From Xanthobacter autotrophicus (GTDB taxonomy: Bacteria; Pseudomonadota; Alphaproteobacteria; Rhizobiales; Xanthobacteraceae), in NCBI RefSeq assembly GCF_005871085.1, contig NZ_VAUP01000015.1, forward strand, positions 62,001-126,000: a DNA stretch of 64,000 bases, in the 5' to 3' direction. Numbering within the stretch: the first letter of the stretch is position 1; every line of letters starts with the position of its first letter. Of this stretch, positions 10,090 through 19,534 are shown piece by piece. The notes beneath the pieces were generated by a model. It searched no databases, was not told the origin of the DNA, and saw only the letters and a program-made list of their open reading frames with translations. A program made the position numbers and the translations under genes.

Positions 10090-11199
10090 ATGCGTGTGGT
10101 GGGCCTGATGAGCGGCACGTCCATGGACGGGATCGACGCCGCCCTGATCGAGACCGACGGCGAAGAGGTGCAATGGCTCGGCGCCGCGCTCACCTTGCCC
10201 TATGACGCGCCGACGCGGGCGCTGCTGGTTCAGGCCATGGAGGATGCGCGCGGCATCAACCATCGCACCGACCGGCCCGGCGTGCTGCGCGCGGCCGAAA
10301 TCCGCATCACCGACCTGCATGCGCAGGCGGTGCGCCAGCTTCTCGACCAATTGCGCCTTGCCCCCTCCGACATCGACCTCGTGGGCTTCCACGGCCAGAC
10401 CGTGTTTCACCGCCCCGATGCCCGCCTCACCGTGCAGATCGGCCTCGGCCAGCGCCTTGCCGAGAGCCTTGGCGTTCCGGTGATGGCGGATTTCCGCGCC
10501 GCCGACGTGGCGGCGGGTGGGCAGGGGGCGCCGCTGGTGCCGGTGTTCCACCGGGCGCTGGTGCGGCGGCTCGCGCTGCCCCATCCGGTGGCGGTGCTGA
10601 ATGTGGGCGGGGTGGCCAATGTCACCGTCATCGACGGCGATGCGCCGCCCGTCGCCTGCGACACTGGGCCCGGCAATGCGCTGATCGACGATTTCCTGTT
10701 CGCCCGCACCAAGGTGCCCTTCGACGCGGACGGCCGCACGGCGGCGCGCGGCACCGTGGACGAGGCGCGCATCGCCGAGGTGCTGGAGCATCCCTTCTTC
10801 CGCCAGCCGCCGCCCAAGTCGCTCGATCGCAACGATTTCCGCCTGTTCGTGGGCGAGCGCATGGGGCTTTCCGGCATGGGGCTGGAGGATGGGGCGGCAA
10901 CCCTCACCGCCCTCACGGCGGCGACCGTGGCGGCGCTGGTTCCGCTGTTGGCCCGGCCGCCGGCAAGCTGGATCGTCGCCGGCGGCGGTGCGCGCAACCC
11001 GACGCTTCTCGCCCTGCTTTCGGCGCGGTTGGAAGTGGAGGTGCGCACGGCGGATGCGGTGGGCTGGTCCGCCGACGCGCTGGAGGCCCACGCCTTCGGC
11101 TATCTCGCCGCCCGCGCCCTCAAGGGCCTGCCGCTGACCTTCCCCACCACCACCGGTGCGCCGGAGCCCATGACCGGCGGGGTGCTGTTCCGGCCATGA
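10090..11199 (+). CDS. anmK: Anhydro-N-acetylmuramic acid kinase
   Basis: A 369-residue ASKHA-fold sugar kinase that cleaves the 1,6-anhydro ring and phosphorylates anhydro-MurNAc during cell-wall recycling. It begins with the diagnostic [16 protein letters not shown] (ATP-binding), continues with GFHGQTVFH and [14 protein letters not shown] (catalytic Asp region), and has DTGPGN and GGGARNP. The ATG at 10090 is chosen because the family starts at this motif; the reading frame is open further upstream only through the type C repeat. It probably uses a promoter in or next to that repeat. Confidence 0.95.
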   Translation: MRVVGLMSGTSMDGIDAALIETDGEEVQWLGAALTLPYDAPTRALLVQAMEDARGINHRTDRPGVLRAAEIRITDLHAQAVRQLLDQLRLAPSDIDLVGFHGQTVFHRPDARLTVQIGLGQRLAESLGVPVMADFRAADVAAGGQGAPLVPVFHRALVRRLALPHPVAVLNVGGVANVTVIDGDAPPVACDTGPGNALIDDFLFARTKVPFDADGRTAARGTVDEARIAEVLEHPFFRQPPPKSLDRNDFRLFVGERMGLSGMGLEDGAATLTALTAATVAALVPLLARPPASWIVAGGGARNPTLLALLSARLEVEVRTADAVGWSADALEAHAFGYLAARALKGLPLTFPTTTGAPEPMTGGVLFRP

Positions 11200-11376
11200 G
11201 GTAAGGGGAGGGATGGGGTGGCCTCTGTCCGAGCCATCGACCCCCAGAATTCGCCGGGCGTTTCCACCGGCACAAAAACACGCGGAGGTCTCCTCGCGAC
11301 AAGGTGCATGCGGCAGCGGTTCAGCTTAGTCTTCCGCCAAACCGGGGCGTCGTGAGCGGTACGTGCGGGGGGATCG

Positions 11377-12978
11377 ATGGGCAAGCTGAAGCGCGAGATC
11401 GGGCTGATCGGCCTCACCTTCGTGGCCGTGAGCGGCATTATCGGTTCCGGCTGGCTGTTCGCGCCGCTGCTGGCCGCCCAGCATGCCGGCCCCGCCGCTT
11501 TGATCGCGTGGGTCATCGGCGGCGCGGCCATGCTGCTGTTCGCCCTCACCTTCGCGGAAATCTCGGCCATGCTGCCGGTGGCCGGCGGCATCGCGCGCGT
11601 TCCGCAGTTCAGCCACGGCAACGTGGTGGCCATGGCCATGGGGTGGAGCGCCTGGGTGGGCTACAACACCACCGCCCCCATCGAGGTGGAGGCCATGCTG
11701 CGCTACCTCGGCCCGCATCTGGGCTGGCTCTATACGGCGCCGGGCAGCGGCTCGCTGTCGTGGGCGGGGGTGGCGGCGGCGGGGCTGATGATGGTCTGCT
11801 TCACTGTCATCAATGCCTTCGGCGTGCGCTTCTTTACCCGCGTGAACACCGCCATCACCTGGCTCAAGATCGCCATTCCCCTCGTGGTCATCGTGGCGCT
11901 GCTGGCGGCGCGGTTCGAGCCGGCCAATTTCACTCAAGTCGGCGGCGGGTTCGCGCCGTTCGGGGTGGCCGGCGTGCTGGCGGCGGTGTCGTCCGGGGGC
12001 ATCGCCTTTTCCTTCATCGGCTTTCGCCATGCCATTGACATGGCGGGGGAGGTGAAGAACCCCGGCGTCACCATTCCTATCGCCCTGGTGCTGGCGCTGG
12101 CCATCGCCTTCGTGGTCTATGGCGGCATCCAGTTCGCCTTCACCGGCGCGCTGCTGCCGTCAGATCTCGCCCACGGCTGGGGCGCGCTGGCGCTGCCGGG
12201 GGATTTCGGGCCGCTGGGGGCGCTCGCCGCGGCGCTGGGGATGCTGTGGCTGGTGAGCCTTCTGAATTTCGGGGCGGTGGTGGGGCCGTTCGCCGGCGGC
12301 CTCGTCTCGGTGGGCTCCAATGCCCGCCTTGCCTTCGCGCTGGCGGAGAACGGCTTTTTTCCCGAGCGCTTCGCTGCGCTTTCGGCGCGCGGCGTGCCGG
12401 TGGCCGCGCTGCTGCTGAACCTCGTGTTTTCGTTGACCACTTTCGTCCTGCTGCCGTTCAGCGAGGTGGTGCAACTGAATTCCTCCGCCGTCATCCTGTC
12501 GTTCGTGGTGGGGCCGGTGGCGGTGGTGGCCCTGCGCCAGTTGCTGCCCGACGCGACGCGGCCGCTGCGTGTGCCGGCGGTGAAGCTGGTGGCGCCGGTG
12601 GCCTTCATCATCGCCACCTTCATCATCTACTGGAGCGGATGGCCCACCGTGTGGCGCCTCGGCCTGTGCCTGCTGGCGGGGCTGGTGCTGTTCCTGTTCC
12701 ATGCCCGCCATCGCGCCGCCGGCAGCCTGGACCTTGCGGAAGCGGTCTGGCTCGCGCCCTACCTTGGCGGTCTCGGGCTGGTGTCGTTCCTCGGCAGCTT
12801 CGGGGGCGTGGGCCTCATCCCCTTCGGCTGGGACCTGCTGGTGCTGGCCGCGCTCGGGGGCGGGGCGTTCGCGCTGGCGGTGGGCGAGCGGCTGAGCCAG
12901 GCCAAGTTCGATCGCTACATGAGCGAGGAGCGGGTCCTGGACGCGGCCACCGAGGAGGAGCCGGAGGTCCGGGTCTAG
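11377..12978 (+). CDS. APC-family amino-acid permease
   Basis: A 533-residue integral membrane protein with about 12-14 hydrophobic segments. The start IGLIGLTFVAVSGIIGSGWLF is the TM1 substrate-binding signature (GxIGSG-like) of amino acid-polyamine-organocation permeases. A second conserved part is SFIGFRHAIDMAGEVKNP, the TM6/7 FxGF...E..NP motif. The C-terminus is cytosolic and acidic (EEEPEV). The substrate cannot be told from sequence. GGGGGATC before the ATG at 11377 is the ribosome site. A terminator follows. The 177-nt gap to anmK shows nothing notable. Confidence 0.85.
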   Translation: MGKLKREIGLIGLTFVAVSGIIGSGWLFAPLLAAQHAGPAALIAWVIGGAAMLLFALTFAEISAMLPVAGGIARVPQFSHGNVVAMAMGWSAWVGYNTTAPIEVEAMLRYLGPHLGWLYTAPGSGSLSWAGVAAAGLMMVCFTVINAFGVRFFTRVNTAITWLKIAIPLVVIVALLAARFEPANFTQVGGGFAPFGVAGVLAAVSSGGIAFSFIGFRHAIDMAGEVKNPGVTIPIALVLALAIAFVVYGGIQFAFTGALLPSDLAHGWGALALPGDFGPLGALAAALGMLWLVSLLNFGAVVGPFAGGLVSVGSNARLAFALAENGFFPERFAALSARGVPVAALLLNLVFSLTTFVLLPFSEVVQLNSSAVILSFVVGPVAVVALRQLLPDATRPLRVPAVKLVAPVAFIIATFIIYWSGWPTVWRLGLCLLAGLVLFLFHARHRAAGSLDLAEAVWLAPYLGGLGLVSFLGSFGGVGLIPFGWDLLVLAALGGGAFALAVGERLSQAKFDRYMSEERVLDAATEEEPEVRV

Positions 12979-12996
12979 AGCAGGTGCAATTGCAAA

Positions 12997-13023
12997 AACG
13001 GCCGGTCCACAGGACCGGCCGTT
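12997..13023. terminator. Bidirectional terminator after the permease gene
   Basis: AACGGCCGGTCC (12997-13008) and GGACCGGCCGTT (13012-13023) form a perfect 12-bp stem with a 3-nt loop, preceded by AAAAA. It separates the convergent permease and hydrolase genes. Confidence 0.8.
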
Positions 13024-13052
13024 CATGAGCTCGGAAGGCGGAACGATCGCCT

Positions 13053-13724
13053 TCAGGCGGCGCTGTCCTTGCTGTCCTTGCGGGTGCCGGGCAGGCGCTT
13101 GTCGAGATAGGTGCCCACCACGCCGATGAGGTCCTCGGTCTTGCCGTCGAAGAAGTGGTTGGCGCCGGGCACCACCTGCTGCTCGATGACGATGCCCTTC
13201 TGGGTCTTCAGCTTTTCCACCAGCGTCTGGACCGCCGAGGTGGGCACCACCGCATCCTTGTCGCCATGGACGAACAGGCCCGAGGACGGGCAGGGGGCGA
13301 GGAAGGAGAAGTCGTAGAGGTTCGCCGGCGCGGCGATGGAGATGAAGCCCTCCACCTCCGGGCGGCGCATGAGCAGTTGCATGCCGATCCATGCGCCGAA
13401 GGAGAAGCCGGCGATCCAGCACGCCCGCGCATCCGGATTGACCGACTGGGCCCAGTCCAGCGCGGCCGCGGCGTCGGACAATTCGCCCGTGCCGTGGTCG
13501 AACGACCCCTGGGAGCGGCCGACGCCCCGGAAATTGAAGCGCAGCACCGAGAAGCCCCGGTTCGCGAACTGGTAATAGAGGTTGTACACGACAGGATTGT
13601 TCATCGTCCCGCCGAACTGCGGGTGCGGATGAAGAATGATGGCGATAGGCGCATTGCGGGTCTTGGCGGGCTGGTAGCGGCCTTCAAGGCGCCCCTTTTC
13701 GCCGGGGAAGATCACTTCTGGCAT
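13053..13724 (-). CDS. Alpha/beta hydrolase (dienelactone-hydrolase-like)
   Basis: A 223-residue cytosolic alpha/beta-hydrolase. Visible elements: LHPHPQFGGTMNN (oxyanion-hole region), FRGVGRSQG, the nucleophile elbow GFSFGAW (GxSxG), HGDKDAVVP with the acid residue, and ANHFF with the catalytic His. Such proteins, often annotated only as hydrolases, are common beside suf genes in this order; the substrate is unknown. The ATG at 13724 is used; a TTG at 13751 would add nine residues with no family support. It is divergent from the suf operon, and the 310-nt gap between them holds the suf promoter. Confidence 0.8.
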   Translation of the reverse strand: MPEVIFPGEKGRLEGRYQPAKTRNAPIAIILHPHPQFGGTMNNPVVYNLYYQFANRGFSVLRFNFRGVGRSQGSFDHGTGELSDAAAALDWAQSVNPDARACWIAGFSFGAWIGMQLLMRRPEVEGFISIAAPANLYDFSFLAPCPSSGLFVHGDKDAVVPTSAVQTLVEKLKTQKGIVIEQQVVPGANHFFDGKTEDLIGVVGTYLDKRLPGTRKDSKDSAA

Positions 13725-13849
13725 GGAAGTTTTACAACCTCTGGGTGGCAATGACGCACAGGATGAAGCGGGACCGGTCCGGAAAGCACGACTCTCGGGG
13801 ACGAACCCGCCAGCATCACCCTAACGACTTGACGCCGAAACGGTAATGC

Positions 13850-13878
13850 TTGACTTACAGATCGGAACGACCTATTGA
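13850..13878 (+). promoter_or_regulatory. Sigma-70-type promoter of the suf operon
   Basis: TTGACT (13850-13855), a 17-nt spacer and TATTGA (13873-13878) form a good housekeeping promoter directed toward the suf genes. The Irr-type box starts at the very next base, so a bound repressor would block initiation. The ribosome-binding site GGGAGG of the first suf gene is about 150 nt downstream. Confidence 0.65.
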
Positions 13879-13895
13879 TTTAGAATAATTCTAAT
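13879..13895. promoter_or_regulatory. Iron-control element (Irr box) at the suf promoter
   Basis: TTTAGAATAATTCTAAT matches the iron-control element TTTAGAA-N3-TTCTAAA at all but the last base. Irr, a heme-responsive Fur-family regulator of Rhizobiales, binds this motif and represses iron-consuming genes under iron limitation when the site overlaps the promoter. The overlap with the -10/+1 region here predicts repression in low iron. Confidence 0.75.
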
Positions 13896-14034
13896 CTGTT
13901 CCTGCCGGCTGCGCAAACCGTAGGGCGCTGCAATGCGGGATCGGGTGAAGTTTGAGCTATGACCGAGATTGCCGGCAATTGCAAGTCTGGCGCGGGTCCG
14001 GAGCGTATTTCGCGCGAGGGGCCGGGAGGCGAAG

Positions 14035-15294
14035 ATGAGCGCGGGCGGCATCCTGGGATCGCAGGATCTCAGGTCGCAGGATCGGTCTGAGGCCGGGGCA
14101 GGCGTCCCCGCGGCCAAGGCTGACGCGCGCCGTGCCTATCTCGATCACAACGCCACCAGCCCCCTGAAGCGCGAAGCCCGCGACGCCATGCTCGCGGCGC
14201 TGGAGCGCGTGGGCAATGCCTCCTCGGTCCATGCGGACGGCCGCGCCGCGCGGGCGCGCATGGAGGCGGCGCGGGCGGACGTGGCTCGCCTCGTGGGGGC
14301 CGCGCCCCGTGGTGTGGTCTTCACCTCGGGCGCTACGGAAGCCGCCGCTCTGGCGCTGCATCCGGCGGTCGAGATGGCCGGCCGGCCGAAGCCCTGTGAC
14401 GTGCTGCTCATAAGCGCGGTGGAGCATCCCGCCGTGCTGCGCGGCCACCGCTTTGCCGCCGAGGCCGTGGAGGTGCTGCCCGTGGACGGCGCTGGCCGTC
14501 TCGATCTCGGCGCGCTGGAAGCGGCGCTCGCTCGCCACGCCGCCGCCGGCCGGCGTGCTTTACTGGCGCTGATGGCTGCCAACAACGAGACCGGCGTGAT
14601 CCAGCCAGTGTCGGAGGCCGCGCGCCTTGCGAAAATGCACGACGGCGTCGTGTTCTGCGATGCCGTTCAGGCCGCCGGCCGCCTGCCGCTGGACATGGCC
14701 GCGCTGGGTGTGGATTTCCTCAGCCTCTCCGCCCACAAGATGGGCGGTCCGCAAGGCGCGGGCGCGCTGGTGGCGGCGGGGCCGGATGATCGCACCGCGG
14801 CCCTCATCGCCGGTGGCGGGCAGGAGCGCGGCCGGCGCGCCGGCACCGAGAATGGCCCGGCCATCGCCGGCTTCGGCGCCGTTGCCCGCGTGGCGCGCGC
14901 CGATCTGGCGGCCGAGGCCGCGCGGCTTTCGGCCTTGCGCGATGAGCTGGAACGGGAGGTGCTGGCCAGCGTTCCCGATACAGAGGTCATCGGCCTTGGG
15001 GCGGAGCGGCTGCCCAATACCAGCATGCTCACTTTCGCCGGACTTCGGGCCGAAACACTGGTGATCGCGCTCGACCTTGCCCACGTAAGTGTCAGTGCGG
15101 GTTCGGCCTGCTCCTCGGGTAAGGTGGGCGCCTCCCACGTGCTGTCCGCCATGGGCGTTGCCGAGGACCGCGCGGCGGGCGCCATCCGTCTTTCACTCGG
15201 CTGGTCCAGCACGCGGCAAGATGCGGAAGCGGCGGTGGCGGCCTTGCAAAAGGTGGTGCCGCACCTGAGAAGCCGCGCGGTACGCGCGGCGTAG
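14035..15294 (+). CDS. Cysteine desulfurase, IscS/NifS (group I) type, first gene of suf operon
   Basis: A 419-residue PLP enzyme that takes sulfur from cysteine for Fe-S assembly. Key parts: YLDHNATSP near residue 38, the PLP lysine in [11 protein letters not shown], and the catalytic cysteine in [17 protein letters not shown], the short-loop (group I) arrangement. The first 35 residues are an unusual leader. GGGAGG 7 nt upstream supports the ATG at 14035. It is the promoter-proximal gene of the suf operon, which also encodes a group II SufS. The last nine residues and the stop are encoded by the first unit of a 40-bp tandem palindromic repeat, so the C-terminus seems to be of recent origin. 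Confidence 0.92.
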   Translation: MSAGGILGSQDLRSQDRSEAGAGVPAAKADARRAYLDHNATSPLKREARDAMLAALERVGNASSVHADGRAARARMEAARADVARLVGAAPRGVVFTSGATEAAALALHPAVEMAGRPKPCDVLLISAVEHPAVLRGHRFAAEAVEVLPVDGAGRLDLGALEAALARHAAAGRRALLALMAANNETGVIQPVSEAARLAKMHDGVVFCDAVQAAGRLPLDMAALGVDFLSLSAHKMGGPQGAGALVAAGPDDRTAALIAGGGQERGRRAGTENGPAIAGFGAVARVARADLAAEAARLSALRDELEREVLASVPDTEVIGLGAERLPNTSMLTFAGLRAETLVIALDLAHVSVSAGSACSSGKVGASHVLSAMGVAEDRAAGAIRLSLGWSSTRQDAEAAVAALQKVVPHLRSRAVRAA

Positions 15295-15390
15295 AAACAA
15301 AGAGTGCGGAAGCCGCGCGGTACGCGCGGCGTGGAAACAAAAAGATCCGGAAGCCGCGTGGTATGGCGGCCTGGAGGCGAAGATTTCAGG
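15269..15390 (+). repeat. Tandem 40-bp palindromic repeat between cysteine desulfurase and sufB
   Basis: Three units begin at 15269, 15309 and 15350, each starting GAAGCCGCG. Units 1 and 2 share GCCGCGCG-GTA-CGCGCGGC, a perfect 8-bp hairpin, followed by GTRGAAACAAA. Unit 3 is diverged (GCCGCGTGGTATGGCGGCC). Unit 1 overlaps the end of the upstream gene. The hairpins lie in the operon transcript and may stabilise mRNA or reduce read-through. Confidence 0.85.
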
Positions 15391-15473
15391 ACCCGCGCAT
15401 CATGCGCGGCACGAGGCCAGGACGTGAACTTGACCCGCGGGCCTTGACCCCGCGCGGGAGAGGAGAAGAGAAG

Positions 15474-16946
15474 ATGCCTGCGGTTCAGGAAACGGTTGAA
15501 CGCGTCCGCGCGCTCGATGTGGACCAGTACAAGTACGGTTTCGTCACGGACATCGAGAGCGAGAAGGCCCCCAAGGGCCTGTCCGAGGATACGATCCGCT
15601 ATATCTCCGCCAAGAAGAACGAGCCCGAATGGATGCTCGAATGGCGGCTGGAAGCCTACCGGCGCTGGCTCACCATGGTGGAGCCCACCTGGGCGCGGGT
15701 GAGCTATCCGAAGATCGATTTCCAGGACTATTATTACTACTCGCAGCCCAAGGCGGCGCCGAAGTCCATCGACGAGATCGATCCGGAAATTCTGAAGACC
15801 TACGAGAAGCTGGGCATTCCGCTGCGCGAGCGCGACGCCCTGCTGGGTATCGAGAACTCCGGCGGCTCGAAGGTGGCGGTGGACGCGGTGTTCGACAGCG
15901 TGTCGGTGGCCACCACCTTCAAGGCGGAGCTGGCGAGCGCGGGCGTGATCTTCATGCCCATCTCGGAAGCCATTCGCGAGCACCCGGATCTGGTGAAGAC
16001 CTATCTCGGCTCGGTGGTGCCGGTGTCGGACAATTTCTACGCCACGCTGAATTCGGCGGTCTTTTCCGACGGGTCGTTCGTGTACATCCCCAAGGGGGTG
16101 CGCTGCCCCATGGAACTCAGCACCTACTTCCGCATCAACGAGCGCAACACCGGCCAGTTCGAGCGCACCCTCATCATCGCCGACGAGGGGGCCTATGTGA
16201 GCTATCTGGAAGGCTGCACCGCCCCCCAGCGCGACGAGAACCAGCTGCATGCGGCCGTGGTGGAGCTGGTGGCGCTGAAGGATGCGCAGATCAAGTATTC
16301 AACCGTCCAGAACTGGTATCCCGGCGACAAGGACGGCAAGGGCGGCATCTATAATTTCGTCACTAAGCGCGGCGATTGCCGGGGCGACAATTCCAAGATC
16401 TCGTGGACCCAGGTGGAGACCGGATCGGCCATCACCTGGAAGTATCCAAGCTGCATCCTGCGCGGCGACAACTCGCAGGGCGAGTTCTATTCCATCGCCA
16501 TCTCCAACGGTTACCAGCAGGTGGATAGCGGCACCAAGATGATCCATCTCGGCAAGAACACGTCGAGCCGCATCATCTCCAAGGGCATCGCCGCCGGCCA
16601 TTCGGAAAACACCTATCGCGGGCAGGTCTCGGCCCACCGCAAGGCGACCGGCGCGCGCAACTTCACCAATTGCGACTCGCTGCTCATCGGCGACCAGTGC
16701 GGCGCGCACACCGTGCCCTACATGGAAGCCAAGAACGCCTCGGCCCAGTTCGAGCACGAGGCCACCACCTCCAAGATCTCCGAGGACCAGCTGTTCTACT
16801 GCCTCCAGCGCGGCCTCGGCCCGGAGGAGGCGGTGGCGCTGATCGTCAACGGCTTCGTGCGCGACGTGCTCCAGCAGTTGCCCATGGAGTTCGCCGTGGA
16901 GGCCCAGAAGCTCATCGCCGTGAGCCTCGAGGGGAGCGTGGGTTGA
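15474..16946 (+). CDS. sufB: SufB, Fe-S cluster scaffold subunit
   Basis: A 490-residue beta-helix protein, the scaffold of the SufBC2D complex on which Fe-S clusters are built in the cytosol. The family is unmistakable: [26 protein letters not shown], and [18 protein letters not shown] with the functional cysteine near the C-terminal part. Length is normal. The ATG at 15474 follows GAGGAGAAGAG; an open upstream stretch through the tandem repeat is not homologous. It lies downstream of the group I desulfurase; the 216-nt gap to sufC is filled by a type B repeat. Confidence 0.97.
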   Translation: MPAVQETVERVRALDVDQYKYGFVTDIESEKAPKGLSEDTIRYISAKKNEPEWMLEWRLEAYRRWLTMVEPTWARVSYPKIDFQDYYYYSQPKAAPKSIDEIDPEILKTYEKLGIPLRERDALLGIENSGGSKVAVDAVFDSVSVATTFKAELASAGVIFMPISEAIREHPDLVKTYLGSVVPVSDNFYATLNSAVFSDGSFVYIPKGVRCPMELSTYFRINERNTGQFERTLIIADEGAYVSYLEGCTAPQRDENQLHAAVVELVALKDAQIKYSTVQNWYPGDKDGKGGIYNFVTKRGDCRGDNSKISWTQVETGSAITWKYPSCILRGDNSQGEFYSIAISNGYQQVDSGTKMIHLGKNTSSRIISKGIAAGHSENTYRGQVSAHRKATGARNFTNCDSLLIGDQCGAHTVPYMEAKNASAQFEHEATTSKISEDQLFYCLQRGLGPEEAVALIVNGFVRDVLQQLPMEFAVEAQKLIAVSLEGSVG

Positions 16947-16968
16947 GCTTTCGGCCCTTGTAACGACG

Positions 16969-17078
16969 CGTCATGGCCGGGCTTGTCCCGGCCATCCACG
17001 CCCGGCGACCGGGAACAGGCTTCCCCACAGTGCGCCAGCGGCACGGCGTGGATGCCCGGCACAAGGCCGGGCATGACG
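16969..17078. repeat. Dispersed palindromic repeat, type B (copy B1), inside the suf operon
   Basis: About 110 bp. Left hairpin ATGGCCGGG-CTTGT-CCCGGCCAT, right hairpin ATGCCCGGC-ACAAG-GCCGGGCAT, with GTC/GAC at the ends and an internal CCACGCC...GGCGTGG pairing. Other copies at 32733 and 43821. It sits between sufB and sufC within one transcription unit. Confidence 0.85.
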
Positions 17079-17161
17079 GCTTCCAGAACGACGCGGGGCT
17101 CGGCCCCGCAGCGCTGACATTCCCGCCCGGCCCGGCCGTGGCGCACCAACGGACACCGCAC

Positions 17162-17911
17162 ATGCTCGAAATCAAGAATCTCCACGCCCGCATCGGCGAC
17201 AACGAGATCCTCAAGGGCCTCGACCTGACCATCCCGGCGGGGGAGGTGCATGCCATCATGGGGCCGAACGGCTCCGGCAAGTCCACCTTGTCCTATGTGC
17301 TCTCGGGCAAGCCGGACTATGAGGTCACCGAGGGCACGGCCACCTTCAACGGCCAGGACATCCTTGCCCTCGCGCCCGAAGAGCGGGCGGCGGCGGGGGT
17401 GTTCCTCGCCTTCCAGTATCCAATAGAGATCCCCGGCGTCGCCAACATGCAGTTCCTGCGCGCCGCCATGAACGCGCAGAAGAAGGCGCGCGGGGAGGAG
17501 GAAATTTCCACCCCCGACTTCCTCAAGCTGGTGCGCGCCAAGGCCCCGGACCTCGGCATCACCCAGGACATGCTGCGGCGAGGGGTCAACGTGGGCTTCT
17601 CCGGCGGTGAGAAGAAGCGCAACGAGATCCTCCAGATGGCGCTGCTTGAGCCCAAGCTGTGCATTCTGGACGAGACCGATTCCGGCCTCGATATCGATGC
17701 GCTGAAGGTGGTGGCGCAGGGGGTGAACGCCCTGCGGGCGCCAGACCGCGCCATGCTGGTCATCACCCATTACCAGCGCCTGCTCGACCATATCGTGCCG
17801 GACGTGGTGCATGTGATGCACAAGGGCCGCATCGTCCGCTCCGGCGGCGCCGAGCTGGCGCTGGAGCTGGAGGAATCCGGCTATGCCGCCTACGGGCAGG
17901 ACGCGGCGTGA
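17162..17911 (+). CDS. sufC: SufC, ATPase of the SufBCD complex
   Basis: A 249-residue ABC-type ATPase that drives conformational change of SufB-SufD during cluster assembly; not a transporter. Walker A GPNGSGKS, Q-loop FLAFQYP, the SufC-specific signature FSGGEKKRNEI, Walker B LCILDETDSGLDIDAL, and the H-switch ITHYQRLL are all present. The ATG at 17162 directly follows the type B repeat; the ribosome site is weak, so translation may rely on the operon context. The stop overlaps the proposed sufD start. Confidence 0.97.
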   Translation: MLEIKNLHARIGDNEILKGLDLTIPAGEVHAIMGPNGSGKSTLSYVLSGKPDYEVTEGTATFNGQDILALAPEERAAAGVFLAFQYPIEIPGVANMQFLRAAMNAQKKARGEEEISTPDFLKLVRAKAPDLGITQDMLRRGVNVGFSGGEKKRNEILQMALLEPKLCILDETDSGLDIDALKVVAQGVNALRAPDRAMLVITHYQRLLDHIVPDVVHVMHKGRIVRSGGAELALELEESGYAAYGQDAA

Positions 17912-19260
17912 GCGCGGCCATGACCATTCCCGTCCGTCCCGCCCGCACACCGGCCGAAGACGCCATCGCCGCCACCCTCCAGGCCCGGCTCGCCGTCGCG
18001 GCCGGGCAGGGGGGCCTTGAGGGGCGTCTCGGGGAGCTGAGCGCCGACGCGCTTGAGGCTTTCCGCGCCCACGGCCTGCCCAACCGGCGCGTCGAGGAGT
18101 GGAAATACACCGACCTGCGCGCCGCGGTGCGCGATTTCCCCCCGCTCGCCGGCACCCCCGGCCCGGCACAGGAGGCGGAAGCCGCCGCCCTCGCGCTCGA
18201 CGTGCCCCATGCGGCGCGCCTGCTGTTCGTGAGCGGGGCGCTGGCGCGGGGCGCCTCCGACTTCGCCGGCCTGCCCGCCGGGGTCTCGGCGCTGCCGCTC
18301 GATGCGGCCACGGCGTCGAACAATCCGCTGCTGGATCGCATCGGCTCGCTCCAGCCGGACCGCTATGACGGCGCGCTGGCGCTGAACACCGGCTTTCTCG
18401 GCGAGGGGCTGGTGGTGACGGTGGAGGCCGGCATCAAGGCCGCCAAGCCGGTACATCTGGCCCATGTCTTCCCGGCGGGGGAGGCTGTCGCCGGCTTCAC
18501 CCGCACCGTGGTGGTGGTGGGCGAGGGCGCCGAGCTGACGTTGGTGGAGAGCTTCACCGGCCGCGAGGGCGTCGCCTACCAGGCCAACCACGCCATGGAA
18601 CTGGTGGTGGGCGATGGCGCCACCGTCAATCTGGTGCGGTTGCAGGAGGAGGGCGCCGCTGCGCTCCATCTCGGCACGCTCATGGTGGAGCTGGGCCGCG
18701 CGGCGAAGCTCAACGTGTTCTCGCTGGTGCAGGGCGCGGCGCTGTCGCGCCACTCCGTCTACGGCCGCTTCCAGGGCACCGGGACAAATCTGGGGGTGCG
18801 GGGCGCCACTCTGCTGAAGGGCCGCCAGCACGCCGACACCTCCATGTTCATCGACCATGCGGTGGCGGGCTGCGAGAGCCGGGAGCTGTTCAAGACCGTG
18901 CTCTCGGACGAATCCCACGGCGTGTTCCAGGGCAAGATCGTGGTGCGGCGCGATGCCCAGAAGACGGACGGGCGCATGATGAGCCAGTCTCTTCTGCTGA
19001 GCGACAACGCCGAGATGGATAACAAGCCCGAGCTTGAGATCTTCGCCGACGACGTGCAGTGCGGCCACGGCGCCACGGTGGGCACGCTGGACGACAAGAT
19101 GTTGTTCTACCTGCGTTCGCGCGGCCTGCCGCTGAAAGAGGCCGAGCGCCTGCTCATCCAGGCCTTCGTGGGCGAGGCCGTGGAATTTGTGGAAGACGAG
19201 GCCCTGCGCGAGGTCCTCATCGCCCGCATGGTGGCATGGCTGGAGAAACGGGCGGCCTGA
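17908..19260 (+). CDS. sufD: SufD, Fe-S assembly subunit
   Basis: A 450-residue partner of SufB in the SufBC2D complex, required for iron entry. It has the SufD beta-helix with NRRVEEWKYTDLRA near residue 50, GTNLGVRGATLLKGRQHAD, and FQGKIVVRRDAQKTDGRMMSQSLLLSD. The GTG at 17908 overlaps the sufC stop as GTGA and has AGGA six bases upstream, which suggests translational coupling; the in-frame ATG at 17920 (446 residues) is the alternative. A type A repeat separates it from sufS. Confidence 0.93.
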   Translation: MSAAMTIPVRPARTPAEDAIAATLQARLAVAAGQGGLEGRLGELSADALEAFRAHGLPNRRVEEWKYTDLRAAVRDFPPLAGTPGPAQEAEAAALALDVPHAARLLFVSGALARGASDFAGLPAGVSALPLDAATASNNPLLDRIGSLQPDRYDGALALNTGFLGEGLVVTVEAGIKAAKPVHLAHVFPAGEAVAGFTRTVVVVGEGAELTLVESFTGREGVAYQANHAMELVVGDGATVNLVRLQEEGAAALHLGTLMVELGRAAKLNVFSLVQGAALSRHSVYGRFQGTGTNLGVRGATLLKGRQHADTSMFIDHAVAGCESRELFKTVLSDESHGVFQGKIVVRRDAQKTDGRMMSQSLLLSDNAEMDNKPELEIFADDVQCGHGATVGTLDDKMLFYLRSRGLPLKEAERLLIQAFVGEAVEFVEDEALREVLIARMVAWLEKRAA

Positions 19261-19303
19261 GGGGGATTCCGGGACGATCGGACCCCGGTCGTTCCTCTCC
19301 CCT

Positions 19304-19413
19304 CGTCATCCCCCGGCTTGACCGGGGGATCCATCGTGCCGATGGCGGGTGCTGGAAAATCAGACGCCGCCCAAGCCGTTGGATGGGTCCCCCGGTCAAG
19401 CCGGGGGACGACG
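19304..19413. repeat. Dispersed palindromic repeat, type A (copy A2), inside the suf operon
   Basis: Hairpins CCCCCGG-CTTGA-CCGGGGG and CCCCCGG-TCAAG-CCGGGGG with CGTCAT / GACGACG ends. The stem base pairs differ from the other type A copies, yet pairing is complete and the loop is unchanged. Confidence 0.85.
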
Positions 19414-19534
19414 CCGGGGCGAATTGGGGCGAGGTTCAGGCGCACAGGGTTCAAGGGTACGGGTTTCAGCCGAAGGTCCAGTCCCGCAGGCGGGAGAGGG
19501 CTTCGCCGACAGATTGCATGAGGACAGGATTGCC

